Below, piece by piece: positions 53,598 to 64,000 of a stretch of DNA of 64,000 bases. A program made the position numbers and the translations under genes. Every line of letters starts with the position of its first letter. Within the stretch, counting starts at the first letter, position 1. The notes beneath the pieces were generated by a model. It was given only the letters and a program-made list of their open reading frames with translations, was not told where the DNA came from and made no database searches. Origin of the DNA: Actinobacillus seminis (GTDB lineage Bacteria > Pseudomonadota > Gammaproteobacteria > Enterobacterales > Pasteurellaceae); the NCBI RefSeq assembly GCF_002263215.1, contig NZ_NLFK01000006.1, positions 120,859 to 184,858 on the forward strand, written 5' to 3'.

Positions 53598-54200
53598 ATG
53601 GCAGGATTAAAACAACATTCAGGCTTAGTGGTTCCACTTGATGCAGCAAACGTGGACACTGATGCCATTATTCCCAAACAATTTTTACAAGCGATCACCC
53701 GCGTGGGGTTCGGTAAACACTTATTCCACGAATGGCGTTATCTTGATGCCGCGGAAACTCGACTCAATCCGGAATTTGTGTTGAATTTCCCCCAATATCA
53801 AGGCGCAACCATCTTGCTGGCACGCAAAAATTTAGGTTGCGGTTCATCTCGAGAACATGCCCCTTGGGCATTAGCGGATTATGGTTTTAAAGTTATGATC
53901 GCGCCAAGTTTTGCTGATATTTTCTACAACAACAGCTTAAATAACCACATGTTGCCGATTAAATTAACGGAAGACGAAGTAGAAGAAATCTTCCAATGGG
54001 TATGGGCAAATGAAGGCAAACAAATTCATGTGGATTTAGAAGCCATGACCGTCACCGTGGGCGAAAAAATATACCGCTTTGAGCTTGACGAATTCCGTCG
54101 CCATTGCTTATTAAACGGATTGGATAATATCGGTTTGACCCTACAGCATGAAGATAAAATTGCTGAATATGAAAGGAATATTCCCGCGTTTTTGCGTTAA
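53598..54200 (+). CDS. leuD: 3-isopropylmalate dehydratase small subunit LeuD
   Basis: 200 residues, swivelling domain of the isomerase. Features: [19 protein letters not shown], the substrate loop [18 protein letters not shown], and [16 protein letters not shown]. Last gene of the leu operon. Confidence 0.96.
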   Translation: MAGLKQHSGLVVPLDAANVDTDAIIPKQFLQAITRVGFGKHLFHEWRYLDAAETRLNPEFVLNFPQYQGATILLARKNLGCGSSREHAPWALADYGFKVMIAPSFADIFYNNSLNNHMLPIKLTEDEVEEIFQWVWANEGKQIHVDLEAMTVTVGEKIYRFELDEFRRHCLLNGLDNIGLTLQHEDKIAEYERNIPAFLR

Positions 54201-54249
54201 TCGGTCTTTCTTTTTATACCAATCAACCTATCGAATAGGAATAGCTCCT

Positions 54250-54292
54250 AAAAATAAAAAAGCCGATGTATAGCTACCCCAATACATCGGCT
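54250..54292 (-). terminator. Terminator of the M20 amidohydrolase gene
   Basis: AGCCGATGTA (54261-54270) pairs with TACATCGGCT (54283-54292). On the minus strand the stem is followed by TTTTTATTTTT. It may also stop leuD transcripts from the other side. Confidence 0.85.
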
Positions 54293-54309
54293 CAAGAGAA
54301 GACGGTAGC

Positions 54310-55497
54310 TTAACGATGACTTGCCAACCAGTTCACGGCGGCTTGAGCCATGGTGGCAGGACCGATAATCAAAGCCTCTTCATTGAAGACGACTTTAGGA
54401 TGGTGTACTGCATAGACATTGCCGTCTGCATCCGGTTGTGGGCAGGAGACAAAGAAATAGCAGGATTCAGGCAACCGGCTGGCGATATGGGCGTAGTCCT
54501 CGGATGCCAAAATCGGGTCGATGTATTTCACGTCGTAACCTTCGCCTAAAACCTCTTCTGCAGAAGCCTTGACCAACTCAGACATTGCAGGCGTATTCAC
54601 CAAAGCCGGCACATTGGCGACTTCCTCATAGACCGTTTCGGCTCTGAACGCCTTGCCGATATGTTCGACAATTTCAGGTAATCTTTTTGCCATATGTTTA
54701 GCCGAATCATCGTATAACGAGCGGGAAGTTCCCTCTAAATACGCATTCGGCGGAACAATATTGATCGCACCGCCGGGCGCATTAATCGACCCCATGGACA
54801 ACGACGCTCCTTTGCTGGACGGCAATTCACGCGCTAAAATCCCATTCGTACCGTTAATAATTTGTGACGCCACAAACACAGGATCGACACCGTTATAAGG
54901 CATCGCCCCGTGCGCTCCCTTGCCCTTAATCTCAATTTTAAAATTCAGTGCAGAAGCCAATGCCGCCTCTTTATGGATCAAAATCCCCGGTTTTTCACCG
55001 TTAGGCCACATATGTAATGCCATACCGGCGTCAGGCTTAGGATTTTCCAATACGCCTTGCTCGACCATCAATTTACCGCCGTTGAGCGTTTCTTCGGCGG
55101 GTTGGAATAAAAACTTAATCTGCCCTTGTAACTTATCCTCGTCTGCTTTGAGCATGATCAAGGTCACCAACAAGCCTGTGGCGTGAATATCGTGACCGCA
55201 TAAATGCGCACATTGATTTTTGGCGGCAAATTCCAAATCCGTTTCTTCGACCATCGGCAACCCGTCCATATCGGCACGTAACAATAACGTTTTGCCCTTG
55301 GTCGCATCACCCAACGTCCCCACCAACGCATGCGTATTCCCCAGCTGACGATAGGCAATCCCGTGTTCGTCGAGTTTTTTCTTAATCAACGCCATGGTAT
55401 CGGGCAGATCAAAACCCACTTCAGGGTGTTGATGAATCTGTCTTCTGACTGCTTTGGCTTCGTCAAAAAGTTGCTTAGCTTTCTCTAAATAGGACAT
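54310..55497 (-). CDS. M20-family amidohydrolase (HipO/AbgB-like)
   Basis: 395-residue metallopeptidase-fold amidohydrolase. Metal-site features: LLRADMDGLPM, HLCGHDIHATGLL (Cys-Gly-His-Asp), FQPAEETLNGG, LHMWPNG, and a C-terminal SEDYAHIA. Such enzymes hydrolyse N-acyl amino acids, hippurate or p-aminobenzoyl-glutamate; the substrate cannot be told. ATG at 55497, with GAGGAG six bases upstream, is chosen over in-frame starts up to 62 codons upstream that have no homology. Cytoplasmic; no signal peptide. Confidence 0.9.
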   Translation of the reverse strand: MSYLEKAKQLFDEAKAVRRQIHQHPEVGFDLPDTMALIKKKLDEHGIAYRQLGNTHALVGTLGDATKGKTLLLRADMDGLPMVEETDLEFAAKNQCAHLCGHDIHATGLLVTLIMLKADEDKLQGQIKFLFQPAEETLNGGKLMVEQGVLENPKPDAGMALHMWPNGEKPGILIHKEAALASALNFKIEIKGKGAHGAMPYNGVDPVFVASQIINGTNGILARELPSSKGASLSMGSINAPGGAINIVPPNAYLEGTSRSLYDDSAKHMAKRLPEIVEHIGKAFRAETVYEEVANVPALVNTPAMSELVKASAEEVLGEGYDVKYIDPILASEDYAHIASRLPESCYFFVSCPQPDADGNVYAVHHPKVVFNEEALIIGPATMAQAAVNWLASHR

Positions 55498-55701
55498 TTT
55501 AAACTCCTCATAGTCAAAAATACGTCGTCGCTCCTCCCAAGTTGGAATTGACGGCATGAGTAAATAACTTTCCCATTCTATCATTAAACCTGTTGTATTT
55601 GTGCAAATTTTTTTCAGCGGTGCCGAGGTCATACAGCGTTCTCGGCGGAATATCTCTTGATGAAAACGTCGGCAAGACGGCAAAAAATCGCTGACATATC
55701 C

Positions 55702-55718
55702 CCCTCAATAAGGGGGTA
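55702..55718. other. Short C5/G5 hairpin upstream of the adhesin
   Basis: CCCCCT-CAATA-AGGGGG, six paired bases. No T run follows. It may insulate the adhesin promoter from the divergent amidohydrolase gene. Confidence 0.4.
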
Positions 55719-55747
55719 CCTACAAGCTGTAAAAAAACAAAAAACGC

Positions 55748-55775
55748 TTGAAAGTCGGGGGGGGGGGTTGATAAC
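55748..55775 (+). promoter_or_regulatory. Candidate promoter of the adhesin, spacer filled by poly-G
   Basis: TTGAAA (55748-55753, five of six -35 bases), a 16-bp spacer that contains the whole G11 tract, then GATAAC (55770-55775, four of six). A gain of one G would give the optimal 17-bp spacer. The -10 is imperfect, so a promoter elsewhere with the tract acting upstream is possible. Confidence 0.5.
55757..55767 (+). repeat. G11 homopolymer upstream of the giant adhesin
   Basis: Eleven consecutive G, 82 bp before the adhesin ATG. No coding frame of known function covers it. Tracts of this length change by slipped-strand mispairing in Haemophilus-like bacteria. Confidence 0.9.
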
Positions 55776-55849
55776 ATTCCGGTTATTTTTCTTTGCCGAC
55801 CGCACTGAGGTTCGGCACAACGCAATTACTATTCAATAAGAGAATTTCT

Positions 55850-58800
55850 ATGAACAAAATCTTCAAAACCAAATACGATGTTACTACAGGTCAAACCAAA
55901 GCCGTTTCTGAATTAGCCAACAACCGCCAAGTGGCGAGCAGTTCGGAGAAACTAAAGTGCGGTGGTTTTTTGGGATATGCTTTAGGGTTGTTTAAGCTTG
56001 CTCCTTTGGCGTTATTGGTGTGTGGGTTGTTGCCGAGTGTGGGGCAGGCGGCAGATGTTTGGCTTCTATCTAAGGATGATTTAAACAAGAATGGTAACGG
56101 GGGTTTACATGAGGGAACTGGAATTATGTATGACCAAGGTAAATGGGGTTATCAACATAATATAAACGATGGTGATATTAAATCCAAAGAATCTACCCTT
56201 TTAACCAGTGGACGGAATAGAACGGGGGCAGAAACACAATTAAGAAACAAAGATTTCTGGAGAACGGTAGCGATAGGATCACGTGCTGTAGTAGGGGGGA
56301 ATGATACTACAGCTATAGGATATAAAGCGATTGTGGGGATAAATAGTAAAGAAACAAAAAATAGAAAAGAAGACAGCCATCAAGGAACAGCTGTAGGATA
56401 TAGAGCCTTTTCATATGGGCTGGAGTCGGTGTCATTGGGGAATGATACGGTAGCATATGGAGCATCGTCGATATCAATAGGGTCGGACAATGTGGGACAA
56501 TCTAAGAGTGATACTGGAACTATTAACAATCCCTATTCACAAAAGGCTTTAAGTTATGATATATGGGACTTGTTTCATACACATGGATCCAAGTTTAACT
56601 ACACGAGTGAATATGCTGCAACAAAAAATTATTCACAAAATAATGGAGATAAAAAAACTTTATATCAACAATATTTAAAAATGAACGGAAGTGAACCTGC
56701 ATATAAAACCCATAACTGGGCATATGGAGATTCGTCAATAGCGATCGGAAGTAGAAACGTTGCCTTTGGGCATAGTTCACTGGCAATAGGGACATCATCT
56801 ATTGCAAGAGGGAACTATTCAACGGCATTAGGGACAGGGACATTAGCGTTTGGTAACTCTGCTGTAGCAGTAGGGAATGAAGTATTTGTATATAACGATG
56901 CGGGTGTAGCAGTAGGAAATAATATACAATCACTTGCAAAAGGTTCTATCGTATATGGATATATCTCTTATGCCGGCGGAGAGGGTTCGGTAGCAATAGG
57001 AACAAGAGCCTCTGCCGGTGTAGAAGTTAAAGGAGAGCACTTCAATTTGATTGGAAGTTCTCACGATCGAGTTGTTTTAGAGGAAATGTATAATGGAAAT
57101 GCTGATGATAGTAGAGATAAAACATATGAAAAATTATCTAAGTTAGATACAAATAAAGAAAATTTATATAAGGTTAAAGCGGATCAACAAGACGGAACCG
57201 GTGAAGAGAAAGCAAAAGCTAATGGTGCTACAGGAGGTGTTGCAATCGGATATTACGTTATAGCTAACGGAGAAAATTCCTTGGCATTAGGACGTCAAGC
57301 CTATGCCACTGGAAAATCAAGTGTCGCTATGGGACCGTATGCTTACGCAAAAGATGAAAATACCGTTGCTATAGGATATGCCGCTAAAGCGATAGGAAAA
57401 GAAAGTTTTGCAATAGGAAGTTATTCAAGAGCGGATGGAAAAAATTCAATTGCATTGGGGATTGGATCTAAAGTTTTAAATGATGCTGTTAATAATAACT
57501 TAAACGGAGAGAACTCGCTGGCGTTGGGTAACGAAACGGAAGTGAAGATGCAAAACTCCGTGGCGTTAGGGTATAAAAGTACCACTAACTATTTTTACAA
57601 AGACGATAACAAATCCGCTGCAACGTTAATGGGGGAAGATGCTATTGAATTGCCGAGTTATTTCCCTAAAGGGTCAAGTTATAAAGTTGATGTAAGCGAT
57701 GCTGATGGTGTTGTGTCCGTGGGCGGTTGGAATAAAAGCGGCAAAGTTGGGTTTAGAAGAATTGTCAACGCTGCGCCCGGGGCGTTGGATTCCGACGTGG
57801 CAACCGTGGGGCAGTTAAAAGCCTTGTATTATGTGAAAAAAGAAGGGCCGATGGTGTACTATACCGAAGAGGGCGGAAAACAGATTAAGCTCGTCAAAGA
57901 TGCAGACGGTAAATTTTATAAGGTTAACACCGACAATGGCGAACCGATGAAAAATTCAAAAGAAATTCCTAAAGAAAACGTTCTTATCGGAGCAAAAGGG
58001 GCGAATGAAGTCATTGAACCGACAACAAAATTAGCCAATATTGGGGAAAAAATCAAATTCGGGCATTTAGCGAACGGCAAGATTGCAGATAACTCCGATC
58101 AGGCGATCACTGGGCATCAACTGAAAAATGTTGGGGATATTTTAGGGATATCTATAAACGCTAATAATACAAAATTTGATAATCCTAGTTTTGCAGCTGT
58201 GAAATATGTTGGAGAAACAAATGGAACGCAAAGCAATTTTAAAGGTGTAATAGATGAACTTATTACCGCAGTGAATAAAGGGTATAACTTTAGTGATGGA
58301 ATTAGTAGTAAAATGTTCAACTTAGGTTCAACAATAACAATTAAAGCTGACAATATTAGCACAACACACAAATCAACGAATTTAAAAGTCCAACTTGATA
58401 AATCTGGTAACACAGCTACATTCAAAATTGGAATGACAGACACGCCAACGTTTACAAATGTGACAATTAATCAAGCCCCTACAGACAAGAACCACGTTGT
58501 TAATAAAAAATATGTTGACGACAAATTAAAAGACGCCGGAAAATCTCATTATTTATCGGTAAATGAACCAGCATTAAAAGCTGGAAACTACAATAATGAC
58601 GGAGCAAAAGCACAAAAGGCAATAGCAATTGGGGTTGATGTTGAAGCCGGATCGAATGCAGAATCTGCGGTTTTAATCGGAAACAATTTGAATACGGATA
58701 TCAATCATTCGGTGATAATTGGTTCGAATATGAATATCGAACAAGATAACGCTAACGCGAAAAAAGACGCTGTGGTCGCTATTGGTAGTGGATTAAAATT

Positions 58801-61800
58801 AAAAAATGCGAAAAGTTCAATAGTTTTAGGGGCTGTAGACGAAAGACAAGATACAAGCAACAGCGAAAACTCTAGAACGGCAGTAATAGACGCGTCGTGG
58901 GCTGTGGTTATCGGGAACAAAACCAAAATCAAAGACGGGACGGATATCGTGGCGTTGGGGAATAATATCGACGTAAGCGGCAGAAATAACAACAGTTTGG
59001 TGATATTAGGTAACCAAGCGCAAGCAAGTAACGCTGAAAATTCTGTGGTGCTTGGTAAAGAGGCACACGTTCAAACCCAAAATGTCGTGGCGTTGGGATA
59101 CAAAGCTAAGGCTGAAACGACGGCTACTGGCGGTGTGGCTCTAGGTCAGCAAGCGACGGTGAGAAAATCGAACGGAATTGCGTTGGGAAGTAACTCTGTG
59201 GCGAATACTGACGCGAATATTGTTGGACTAAATACAGTAACTGGTGCAAACCACAAAAACGCGAGTGCTTATGGTGCGTGGAAATCGAGATACGGTGCTC
59301 TGTCTATAGGAAACGGTAACGATACACGACAAATCACAGGACTTGCTGCTGGTAAACAAGATACGGATGCAGTGAATGTGGCTCAGTTGAAAGAGGCGAC
59401 AACGCATTTTGTTTCAATAAATGGTGGGAATAATAGTGATGGAAACTATGCGAATAATGGAGCAACCAAAAAAGGTGCGGTCGCAATAGGGATAGGAACA
59501 CAAGCGGAATCAGATGGAGCAGTGTCTATTGGTTATGGCACGCAGGTATTGAGTGGAAGTAATAACTCGATAGCCATAGGTGCAGTTAATGAAAATGGAA
59601 GTAAAACCAAAATAGAAAATGCCGCATGGGCGGTAGCTATTGGTAATAAGACAAGTATAACAGCTGGGAATGATATAGTTGCCATAGGTAACAATATGAC
59701 TGTTAATAAAGCCAGTGGTAACAATGAAGTAAACAGTAGTTTGGTAATTATTGGTAATGCTACTAAAGCAACAAATGCAAAAAGTAGCGTTGTTATAGGA
59801 CACGGTGCAACAGCTAAAAATGTAAATGAAGTAGTAGTAATAGGTAAAGATGCAAATGTTGAAGCTAATGCAATAGGTGCCGTAGCGATTGGAGAGGGTG
59901 CAAGCGTGGCAACTGCTGCGGGCGATTCTATTGCTCTAGGTAAAGGATCTCAAGCAACTACTAAAGAAACAGCACAGGGAAATGCGACGGTAGAAGGTGT
60001 AAAATTTAACTTTGAAGCTGGAAAAGGAGACAATAAGACAGTATTAAGTATAGGTAAGGCTGGGACAGAGCGTATCATTAAACATGTGGCGGCAGGTAAA
60101 GTGAGTTCTGACTCAACAGATGCCATCAATGGAAGCCAATTATTCGGCGTAACTAAAGAATTTTCTAAATTGGCTCTGGAAGTACTTGGTGCTGAAAAAG
60201 CGGATAATGGCAATGCTGGATTTAAGAAATCAGAGTTTGAAATTGCTAAATATAATGGGAATACAAATAATAACAAAGCAATGACTTTTAGAGACGCCAT
60301 TGGTCAAAATACGACAGCTATTAATAAAGGACTTTTAATTAGTGATGGAGGTACTACTGGAGGAGGAACGCTTCAACTTGGGGACACACTAAAAATTAAA
60401 GCGGGGAATATGGAAGTTACAGAGCCGATATTAAACACAAAAACTAACTTTAAAAGTGATAATATTAGAACGTCATATTCACCAGGTAACAAAGAACTGT
60501 TAATTGGAATTAAAGAAAATCCTAACTTTAAATCAGTAACAGTAGATGGAGAAATCAATAAAGACACACCTGAAAATACGTTGATTACTAAAAAATATGT
60601 GGATGAAAAATTAGCGACTAAAGCGGGAACATTTAAAGTGACTTCAGATAAAGGAGAAACTAACGATATAACAGGAACTTTAGGTATTAAAGGAAAACAA
60701 GAAACAGCAAATGCTAATCATAAAAACATATCTACAGAAGCGACTGGAACGGATTTGACTATAGTACTTAATAGTGACTTAAAAAATATATCGTCTATTG
60801 GAAAAGATGATAAGGCTAAAATTACATTTAATAGCAACGGAACAAAAGATATAACATTCAGAGTAGATAATGCAACATATAAATTTGATAGTAATGGGTT
60901 AAGTTTAGGAGATAAGAAAATAACTGGTGTTGCAAGTGGAATTGGAGACGTTGCTAACACAACTAATCTTGATAACGTATTAAAAGGTACTCCTGATGAA
61001 ATGTATAAATCAAACGCTGCAAATGTTGAAGATCTAGCGAAAGTTGCTGCTGCTATTATTACAAAAGGTCTTAAATTTGAAGATGGTAATGGTAATAAAG
61101 TAAACAGAAAACTAGGAGAAACTTTAAAAATAGTTGGAGAAAAAGCAGCTGATGCATCAACTCCTGGAAATATCAAGGTTACTGCTAAGAAAAGTGATAC
61201 TAATGGAAATGCAAATGATACACTAGAAATAGGATTGTCTAAAAATTTAACTGGAATTGAATCAATTACTAAAGGAACTAATAAAGCTAAATTAACATTA
61301 GGAGAGAGTACTGCAAGTCTTGAAAGTGCAGACAATAATTCAAAAATAGAATTAAAAAATGGAGAAATTGATTTAACTACAATCACAGGTAAAACTGTTA
61401 AGGTTAAAGATAATGCGTTAGAGGGCGTAAATAAAATAATTGCTGAAGGTGGTACTAATGCAAATTCTATTGATTTAGCAAATGGAAATAATAAGAAAAA
61501 TGTTGTTATTACAGCAGAGGGAAAACAATTAACAATTGCTAAAGATGGACCTAACGGAAAAGAAGGAATATCATTAACAGGATTAACAGATAGAAAAGTT
61601 GATGGGAAAGATTATGGAATTAATGGTAATGCTGGAAGAGCTGCAACGGAAGCTGCTGTATTAGACTTGAAGACAAAAGGGTTGACTTTTGCGGTAAATG
61701 AAAAAAGTACAGATTCTAATCCAAAAACTTTAAAAAGAGAATTAGGAGAAACATTAAAAATAACTGGTAAAGATGCGGTTATAGAAAACTTTGATACAAC

Positions 61801-64000
61801 TTATTCACTAGATAACATTGCAACAAAAATTGATGAAAAGAATAATGCAATTAGAATAGGGTTATTAAAAACTCCAAGATTTGAAGCTTTAGAATTAGGT
61901 GCTGACAGTACTAAAAAAATATCGCTAACACCAGACTTTGCTAATGGAAATGAATTAAAATTAACATTGACAGGAACAGGAGTAGGAGCAGGAAACGATA
62001 CAAATGTTAAAATTTCTGGTGTTGCAAATGGTACAGGTGATAATGACGCTATTAATAAATCGCAACTAAATTCTGTTGTAACGGCTTTAGGTGGAAATGC
62101 TAAAATTGGTGCTGATGGAATAATAACAGAACCGACTTATACATTGAAAAATGGAAAAACTACTAGCAACAATGAAGGTGAATATAAAAATATCGGAGAG
62201 GCATTAACAGCACTTGATAATGCGATAACGAAGAATAATGCTGACGCCGACAAACTAGGTGAAGCGGCTATTACATTTAGTGATGGAAAAACTAAGTTCA
62301 CTAGAAAAAATAGTGAAACAGATAAAAAAGTTGAGTTTAAAGGCGGAACGAATGTTACTGTAACATTAGACGCAACAACTAACACGAAAAAAGGAGAATT
62401 CACGGTATCGTTAAACGAAAACTTAACAGGTATCAAGTCTATTGCTAATGACAATACAAAAATATCATTAAAAGATAAAAAAATAACATTATCTCCTGAA
62501 GATGGGGCTACATTAACATTAGAAAAATCAGGAACTGATAAAGTGAAAATCTCAGGACTGGGAGATGGACAAATTGCTGATAATTCAAATGATGCTATAA
62601 CTGGTAAACAGTTGGATGACTTGGCTGGTAAATTGGGGGTTGCTGTTAATACTGAAAAAACAGGATTTGATGCTCCATCATTTACAGAAATTAAAGGATC
62701 AAATAATCCTAGTAAAAAACAAAACACATTCAAAGGGGCAATTGAAGATTTAATCACGGCTGTTAATAAAGGTATTAGTTTTAAAGGTAATGATACTACT
62801 AATGGAACAGCAACAATGCAATTAGGTGGAACGTTGACCATTGACAGCTCGACAGTGGGCAATGGTACGACGACTGCTGAAAAAGACATCACCGCATCAT
62901 TAACGCCATCTACCAATGGCGATGCTAAAGATGCCGGCACACTCACGCTTACTTTAAATAAAGCGAAGACTGTTTCTGACAAGGACGAAAAAGTCATCAC
63001 TTCCAAAGCGGTAGCGGAAAAATTGAAAGAATACACTACATCAAAAGACTTAGGAGAGCAGTTCTTAAAAGTTGATGGATCGAATATTAACGGTAAACAA
63101 GCTGACTTTGGAAAAAATGTTGGGATTGATAAAATCGATTTAAATTCGGATAAAGAATCAACCAAATTAGTACAAGCTAAAGCCTTAGTCAATTACCTAA
63201 AAGGCACGGGGGAGAAATCCGTGAAAGTGTCGGATTCATCAACAACGGAAGCGTTGGGAGAAGGTTCGATATCTGTAGGACATGGTGCGATATCGAAAAA
63301 TGAAGGATCTATTGCCATGGGGTACGGAGCAAACGCATTGAATACCGGTGCAGTATCAATAGGTCAAGATTCCAATGTGCTTGGAATGAGTTCGATCGGT
63401 ATCGGTAGAGAAAACACGGTAAGAGGCAACTTCTCATTTGCCGTGGGGGATAATAACGTTATTGAGAAAGAACAAAATTACGTAATGGGATCGGACAACA
63501 AAATCACCGGTAAACAGAATATTTCAATCGGTTCAAGAAATGAAGTTGAAGGAAACGAAAACATCATCTTAGGCTCGAATATCACGGCAGATGATGAGAT
63601 ACATAATGCCATTGTATTGGGGACAGGTTCGCTGGCGAAGTCCAATGCATTGTCAGTCGGGTCAATGCGACATAAGCGGAAAATTGTGTTTGTTGCCGAT
63701 CCGACGGACAACTATGACGCCGCCAATAAAAAATATGTAGACGAAAGAGGGCTTAAATTCAAAGGAAATGAATCAGGTCAAACAGAACAACTGGTCAACT
63801 TAGACAAGTTGTTGACGATCGATAGTTCGGAGAGTAAGACTAAAGACGGCAATGCTCAAGAAAAGGATATCAAAACAAGTGTTACAAAAGACGGAAACGG
63901 GGCTAAGTTAACTTTAACCCTAAATAAAGCGGATGAGGTTTCCGAACACGATGAAAGAGCGGTGAGCTCCAAAGCGGTGCATAGTGCTTTGCAGGCAGCC
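55850..64000 (+). CDS. Giant trimeric autotransporter adhesin (YadA/Hia class), 5' part
   Basis: Open from the ATG to the last base, 2717 codons, with the beta-barrel anchor still outside. It begins with an extended signal peptide region ([20 protein letters not shown]) and a hydrophobic stretch cleaved near VGQA (residue 67). YadA-type head repeats of the form SxAIGxxAxA fill residues about 137-600, a neck [16 protein letters not shown] follows near 644, then two similar head modules starting HYLSVN (900) and HFVSIN (1185). A long stalk with repeated Nxx[14 protein letters not shown] and ITGKQLDDL motifs runs from about 1450 to 2450, and another head from 2462 to 2610. Trimeric surface fibre for binding host cells or matrix. 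Ile ATA, Arg AGA and Gly GGA codons are unusually common for this chromosome. Confidence 0.95.
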   Translation, partial: MNKIFKTKYDVTTGQTKAVSELANNRQVASSSEKLKCGGFLGYALGLFKLAPLALLVCGLLPSVGQAADVWLLSKDDLNKNGNGGLHEGTGIMYDQGKWGYQHNINDGDIKSKESTLLTSGRNRTGAETQLRNKDFWRTVAIGSRAVVGGNDTTAIGYKAIVGINSKETKNRKEDSHQGTAVGYRAFSYGLESVSLGNDTVAYGASSISIGSDNVGQSKSDTGTINNPYSQKALSYDIWDLFHTHGSKFNYTSEYAATKNYSQNNGDKKTLYQQYLKMNGSEPAYKTHNWAYGDSSIAIGSRNVAFGHSSLAIGTSSIARGNYSTALGTGTLAFGNSAVAVGNEVFVYNDAGVAVGNNIQSLAKGSIVYGYISYAGGEGSVAIGTRASAGVEVKGEHFNLIGSSHDRVVLEEMYNGNADDSRDKTYEKLSKLDTNKENLYKVKADQQDGTGEEKAKANGATGGVAIGYYVIANGENSLALGRQAYATGKSSVAMGPYAYAKDENTVAIGYAAKAIGKESFAIGSYSRADGKNSIALGIGSKVLNDAVNNNLNGENSLALGNETEVKMQNSVALGYKSTTNYFYKDDNKSAATLMGEDAIELPSYFPKGSSYKVDVSDADGVVSVGGWNKSGKVGFRRIVNAAPGALDSDVATVGQLKALYYVKKEGPMVYYTEEGGKQIKLVKDADGKFYKVNTDNGEPMKNSKEIPKENVLIGAKGANEVIEPTTKLANIGEKIKFGHLANGKIADNSDQAITGHQLKNVGDILGISINANNTKFDNPSFAAVKYVGETNGTQSNFKGVIDELITAVNKGYNFSDGISSKMFNLGSTITIKADNISTTHKSTNLKVQLDKSGNTATFKIGMTDTPTFTNVTINQAPTDKNHVVNKKYVDDKLKDAGKSHYLSVNEPALKAGNYNNDGAKAQKAIAIGVDVEAGSNAESAVLIGNNLNTDINHSVIIGSNMNIEQDNANAKKDAVVAIGSGLKLKNAKSSIVLGAVDERQDTSNSENSRTAVIDASWAVVIGNKTKIKDGTDIVALGNNIDVSGRNNNSLVILGNQAQASNAENSVVLGKEAHVQTQNVVALGYKAKAETTATGGVALGQQATVRKSNGIALGSNSVANTDANIVGLNTVTGANHKNASAYGAWKSRYGALSIGNGNDTRQITGLAAGKQDTDAVNVAQLKEATTHFVSINGGNNSDGNYANNGATKKGAVAIGIGTQAESDGAVSIGYGTQVLSGSNNSIAIGAVNENGSKTKIENAAWAVAIGNKTSITAGNDIVAIGNNMTVNKASGNNEVNSSLVIIGNATKATNAKSSVVIGHGATAKNVNEVVVIGKDANVEANAIGAVAIGEGASVATAAGDSIALGKGSQATTKETAQGNATVEGVKFNFEAGKGDNKTVLSIGKAGTERIIKHVAAGKVSSDSTDAINGSQLFGVTKEFSKLALEVLGAEKADNGNAGFKKSEFEIAKYNGNTNNNKAMTFRDAIGQNTTAINKGLLISDGGTTGGGTLQLGDTLKIKAGNMEVTEPILNTKTNFKSDNIRTSYSPGNKELLIGIKENPNFKSVTVDGEINKDTPENTLITKKYVDEKLATKAGTFKVTSDKGETNDITGTLGIKGKQETANANHKNISTEATGTDLTIVLNSDLKNISSIGKDDKAKITFNSNGTKDITFRVDNATYKFDSNGLSLGDKKITGVASGIGDVANTTNLDNVLKGTPDEMYKSNAANVEDLAKVAAAIITKGLKFEDGNGNKVNRKLGETLKIVGEKAADASTPGNIKVTAKKSDTNGNANDTLEIGLSKNLTGIESITKGTNKAKLTLGESTASLESADNNSKIELKNGEIDLTTITGKTVKVKDNALEGVNKIIAEGGTNANSIDLANGNNKKNVVITAEGKQLTIAKDGPNGKEGISLTGLTDRKVDGKDYGINGNAGRAATEAAVLDLKTKGLTFAVNEKSTDSNPKTLKRELGETLKITGKDAVIENFDTTYSLDNIATKIDEKNNAIRIGLLKTPRFEALELGADSTKKISLTPDFANGNELKLTLTGTGVGAGNDTNVKISGVANGTGDNDAINKSQLNSVVTALGGNAKIGADGIITEPTYTLKNGKTTSNNEGEYKNIGEALTALDNAITKNNADADKLGEAAITFSDGKTKFTRKNSETDKKVEFKGGTNVTVTLDATTNTKKGEFTVSLNENLTGIKSIANDNTKISLKDKKITLSPEDGATLTLEKSGTDKVKISGLGDGQIADNSNDAITGKQLDDLAGKLGVAVNTEKTGFDAPSFTEIKGSNNPSKKQNTFKGAIEDLITAVNKGISFKGNDTTNGTATMQLGGTLTIDSSTVGNGTTTAEKDITASLTPSTNGDAKDAGTLTLTLNKAKTVSDKDEKVITSKAVAEKLKEYTTSKDLGEQFLKVDGSNINGKQADFGKNVGIDKIDLNSDKESTKLVQAKALVNYLKGTGEKSVKVSDSSTTEALGEGSISVGHGAISKNEGSIAMGYGANALNTGAVSIGQDSNVLGMSSIGIGRENTVRGNFSFAVGDNNVIEKEQNYVMGSDNKITGKQNISIGSRNEVEGNENIILGSNITADDEIHNAIVLGTGSLAKSNALSVGSMRHKRKIVFVADPTDNYDAANKKYVDERGLKFKGNESGQTEQLVNLDKLLTIDSSESKTKDGNAQEKDIKTSVTKDGNGAKLTLTLNKADEVSEHDERAVSSKAVHSALQAA
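55955..55963 (+). other. Uptake signal sequence inside the adhesin signal peptide
   Basis: AAGTGCGGT is translated as part of LKCGGF at residues 35-40, between the extended region and the hydrophobic core. It is one of about twenty uptake signals in the window. Confidence 0.85.

Noticed and set aside
55514..55825. Small open frames spanning the G11 tract
   Set aside because: Products are not related to any family I know, and they contradict the start and ribosome-binding site of the amidohydrolase. The tract looks intergenic.
58117..63711. Several long minus-strand open frames under the adhesin
   Set aside because: They are antisense shadows of a repetitive A-rich coding sequence; their products are Leu/Ser/Pro-rich low-complexity strings without ribosome-binding sites, whereas the plus strand is continuously open with adhesin motifs.

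Overview
The window is chromosomal DNA of a gamma-proteobacterium of the family Pasteurellaceae, from the Haemophilus / Aggregatibacter / Pasteurella side of the family. About twenty copies of the Hin-type DNA uptake signal core AAGTGCGGT (either strand) are scattered through it, several as inverted pairs that form intrinsic terminators. Gene content (ccm operon, prlC, mrp, metG, leuABCD, betT, monomeric icd) agrees. The genus cannot be fixed from this sequence alone.

Layout: (1) 1-5761, minus strand: haem acquisition operon hmuTUV-hutX-hutZ and a TonB-dependent receptor that is out of frame at a C7 tract and runs off the left edge. (2) 6104-13826: nagC, a tRNA cluster (Met, Leu, Gln, Gln), an Nramp-like transporter without the usual DPGN motif, prlC, a YbaN-like membrane protein and an OppA-like lipoprotein. 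(3) 13840-18647: a cysI remnant, then a locus that looks like four-carbon acid-sugar (D-threonate/erythronate type) catabolism: pdxA2, a KdgT-family permease, a DUF1537 kinase and a DeoR regulator. Everything in it except the permease is broken. (4) 18819-27186: IS481-like remnant, then the lsr autoinducer-2 system. lsrK, lsrC, lsrD, lsrB and lsrG are intact; lsrR, lsrA and lsrF are damaged. (5) 27354-30698: mrp and metG. (6) 31318-36132: an oligopeptide ABC transporter locus inactivated by an amber codon in the binding protein and by a deletion joining a permease to a dual ATPase. (7) 36532-48559: monomeric isocitrate dehydrogenase, a small lipoprotein, a truncated VOC gene, ccmABCDEFGH plus ccmI, and betT. 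(8) 48969-54200: leu operon with its own promoter, a 19-codon Leu-rich leader peptide and an attenuator, then leuABCD. (9) 54310-55497: M20 amidohydrolase. (10) 55850-end: the first 2717 codons of a giant trimeric autotransporter adhesin, still open at the right edge, with a G11 homopolymer just upstream that fits between a candidate -35 and -10.

Two themes stand out. First, nutrient-uptake and signalling loci (D-threonate type, AI-2, oligopeptide, sulfite reductase) are decaying while core metabolism is intact, as expected of a host-restricted lineage. Second, surface structures appear switchable: a homopolymer out of frame in the haem receptor and a poly-G tract in the apparent promoter of the adhesin. 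No CRISPR array, prophage or complete insertion sequence was seen.
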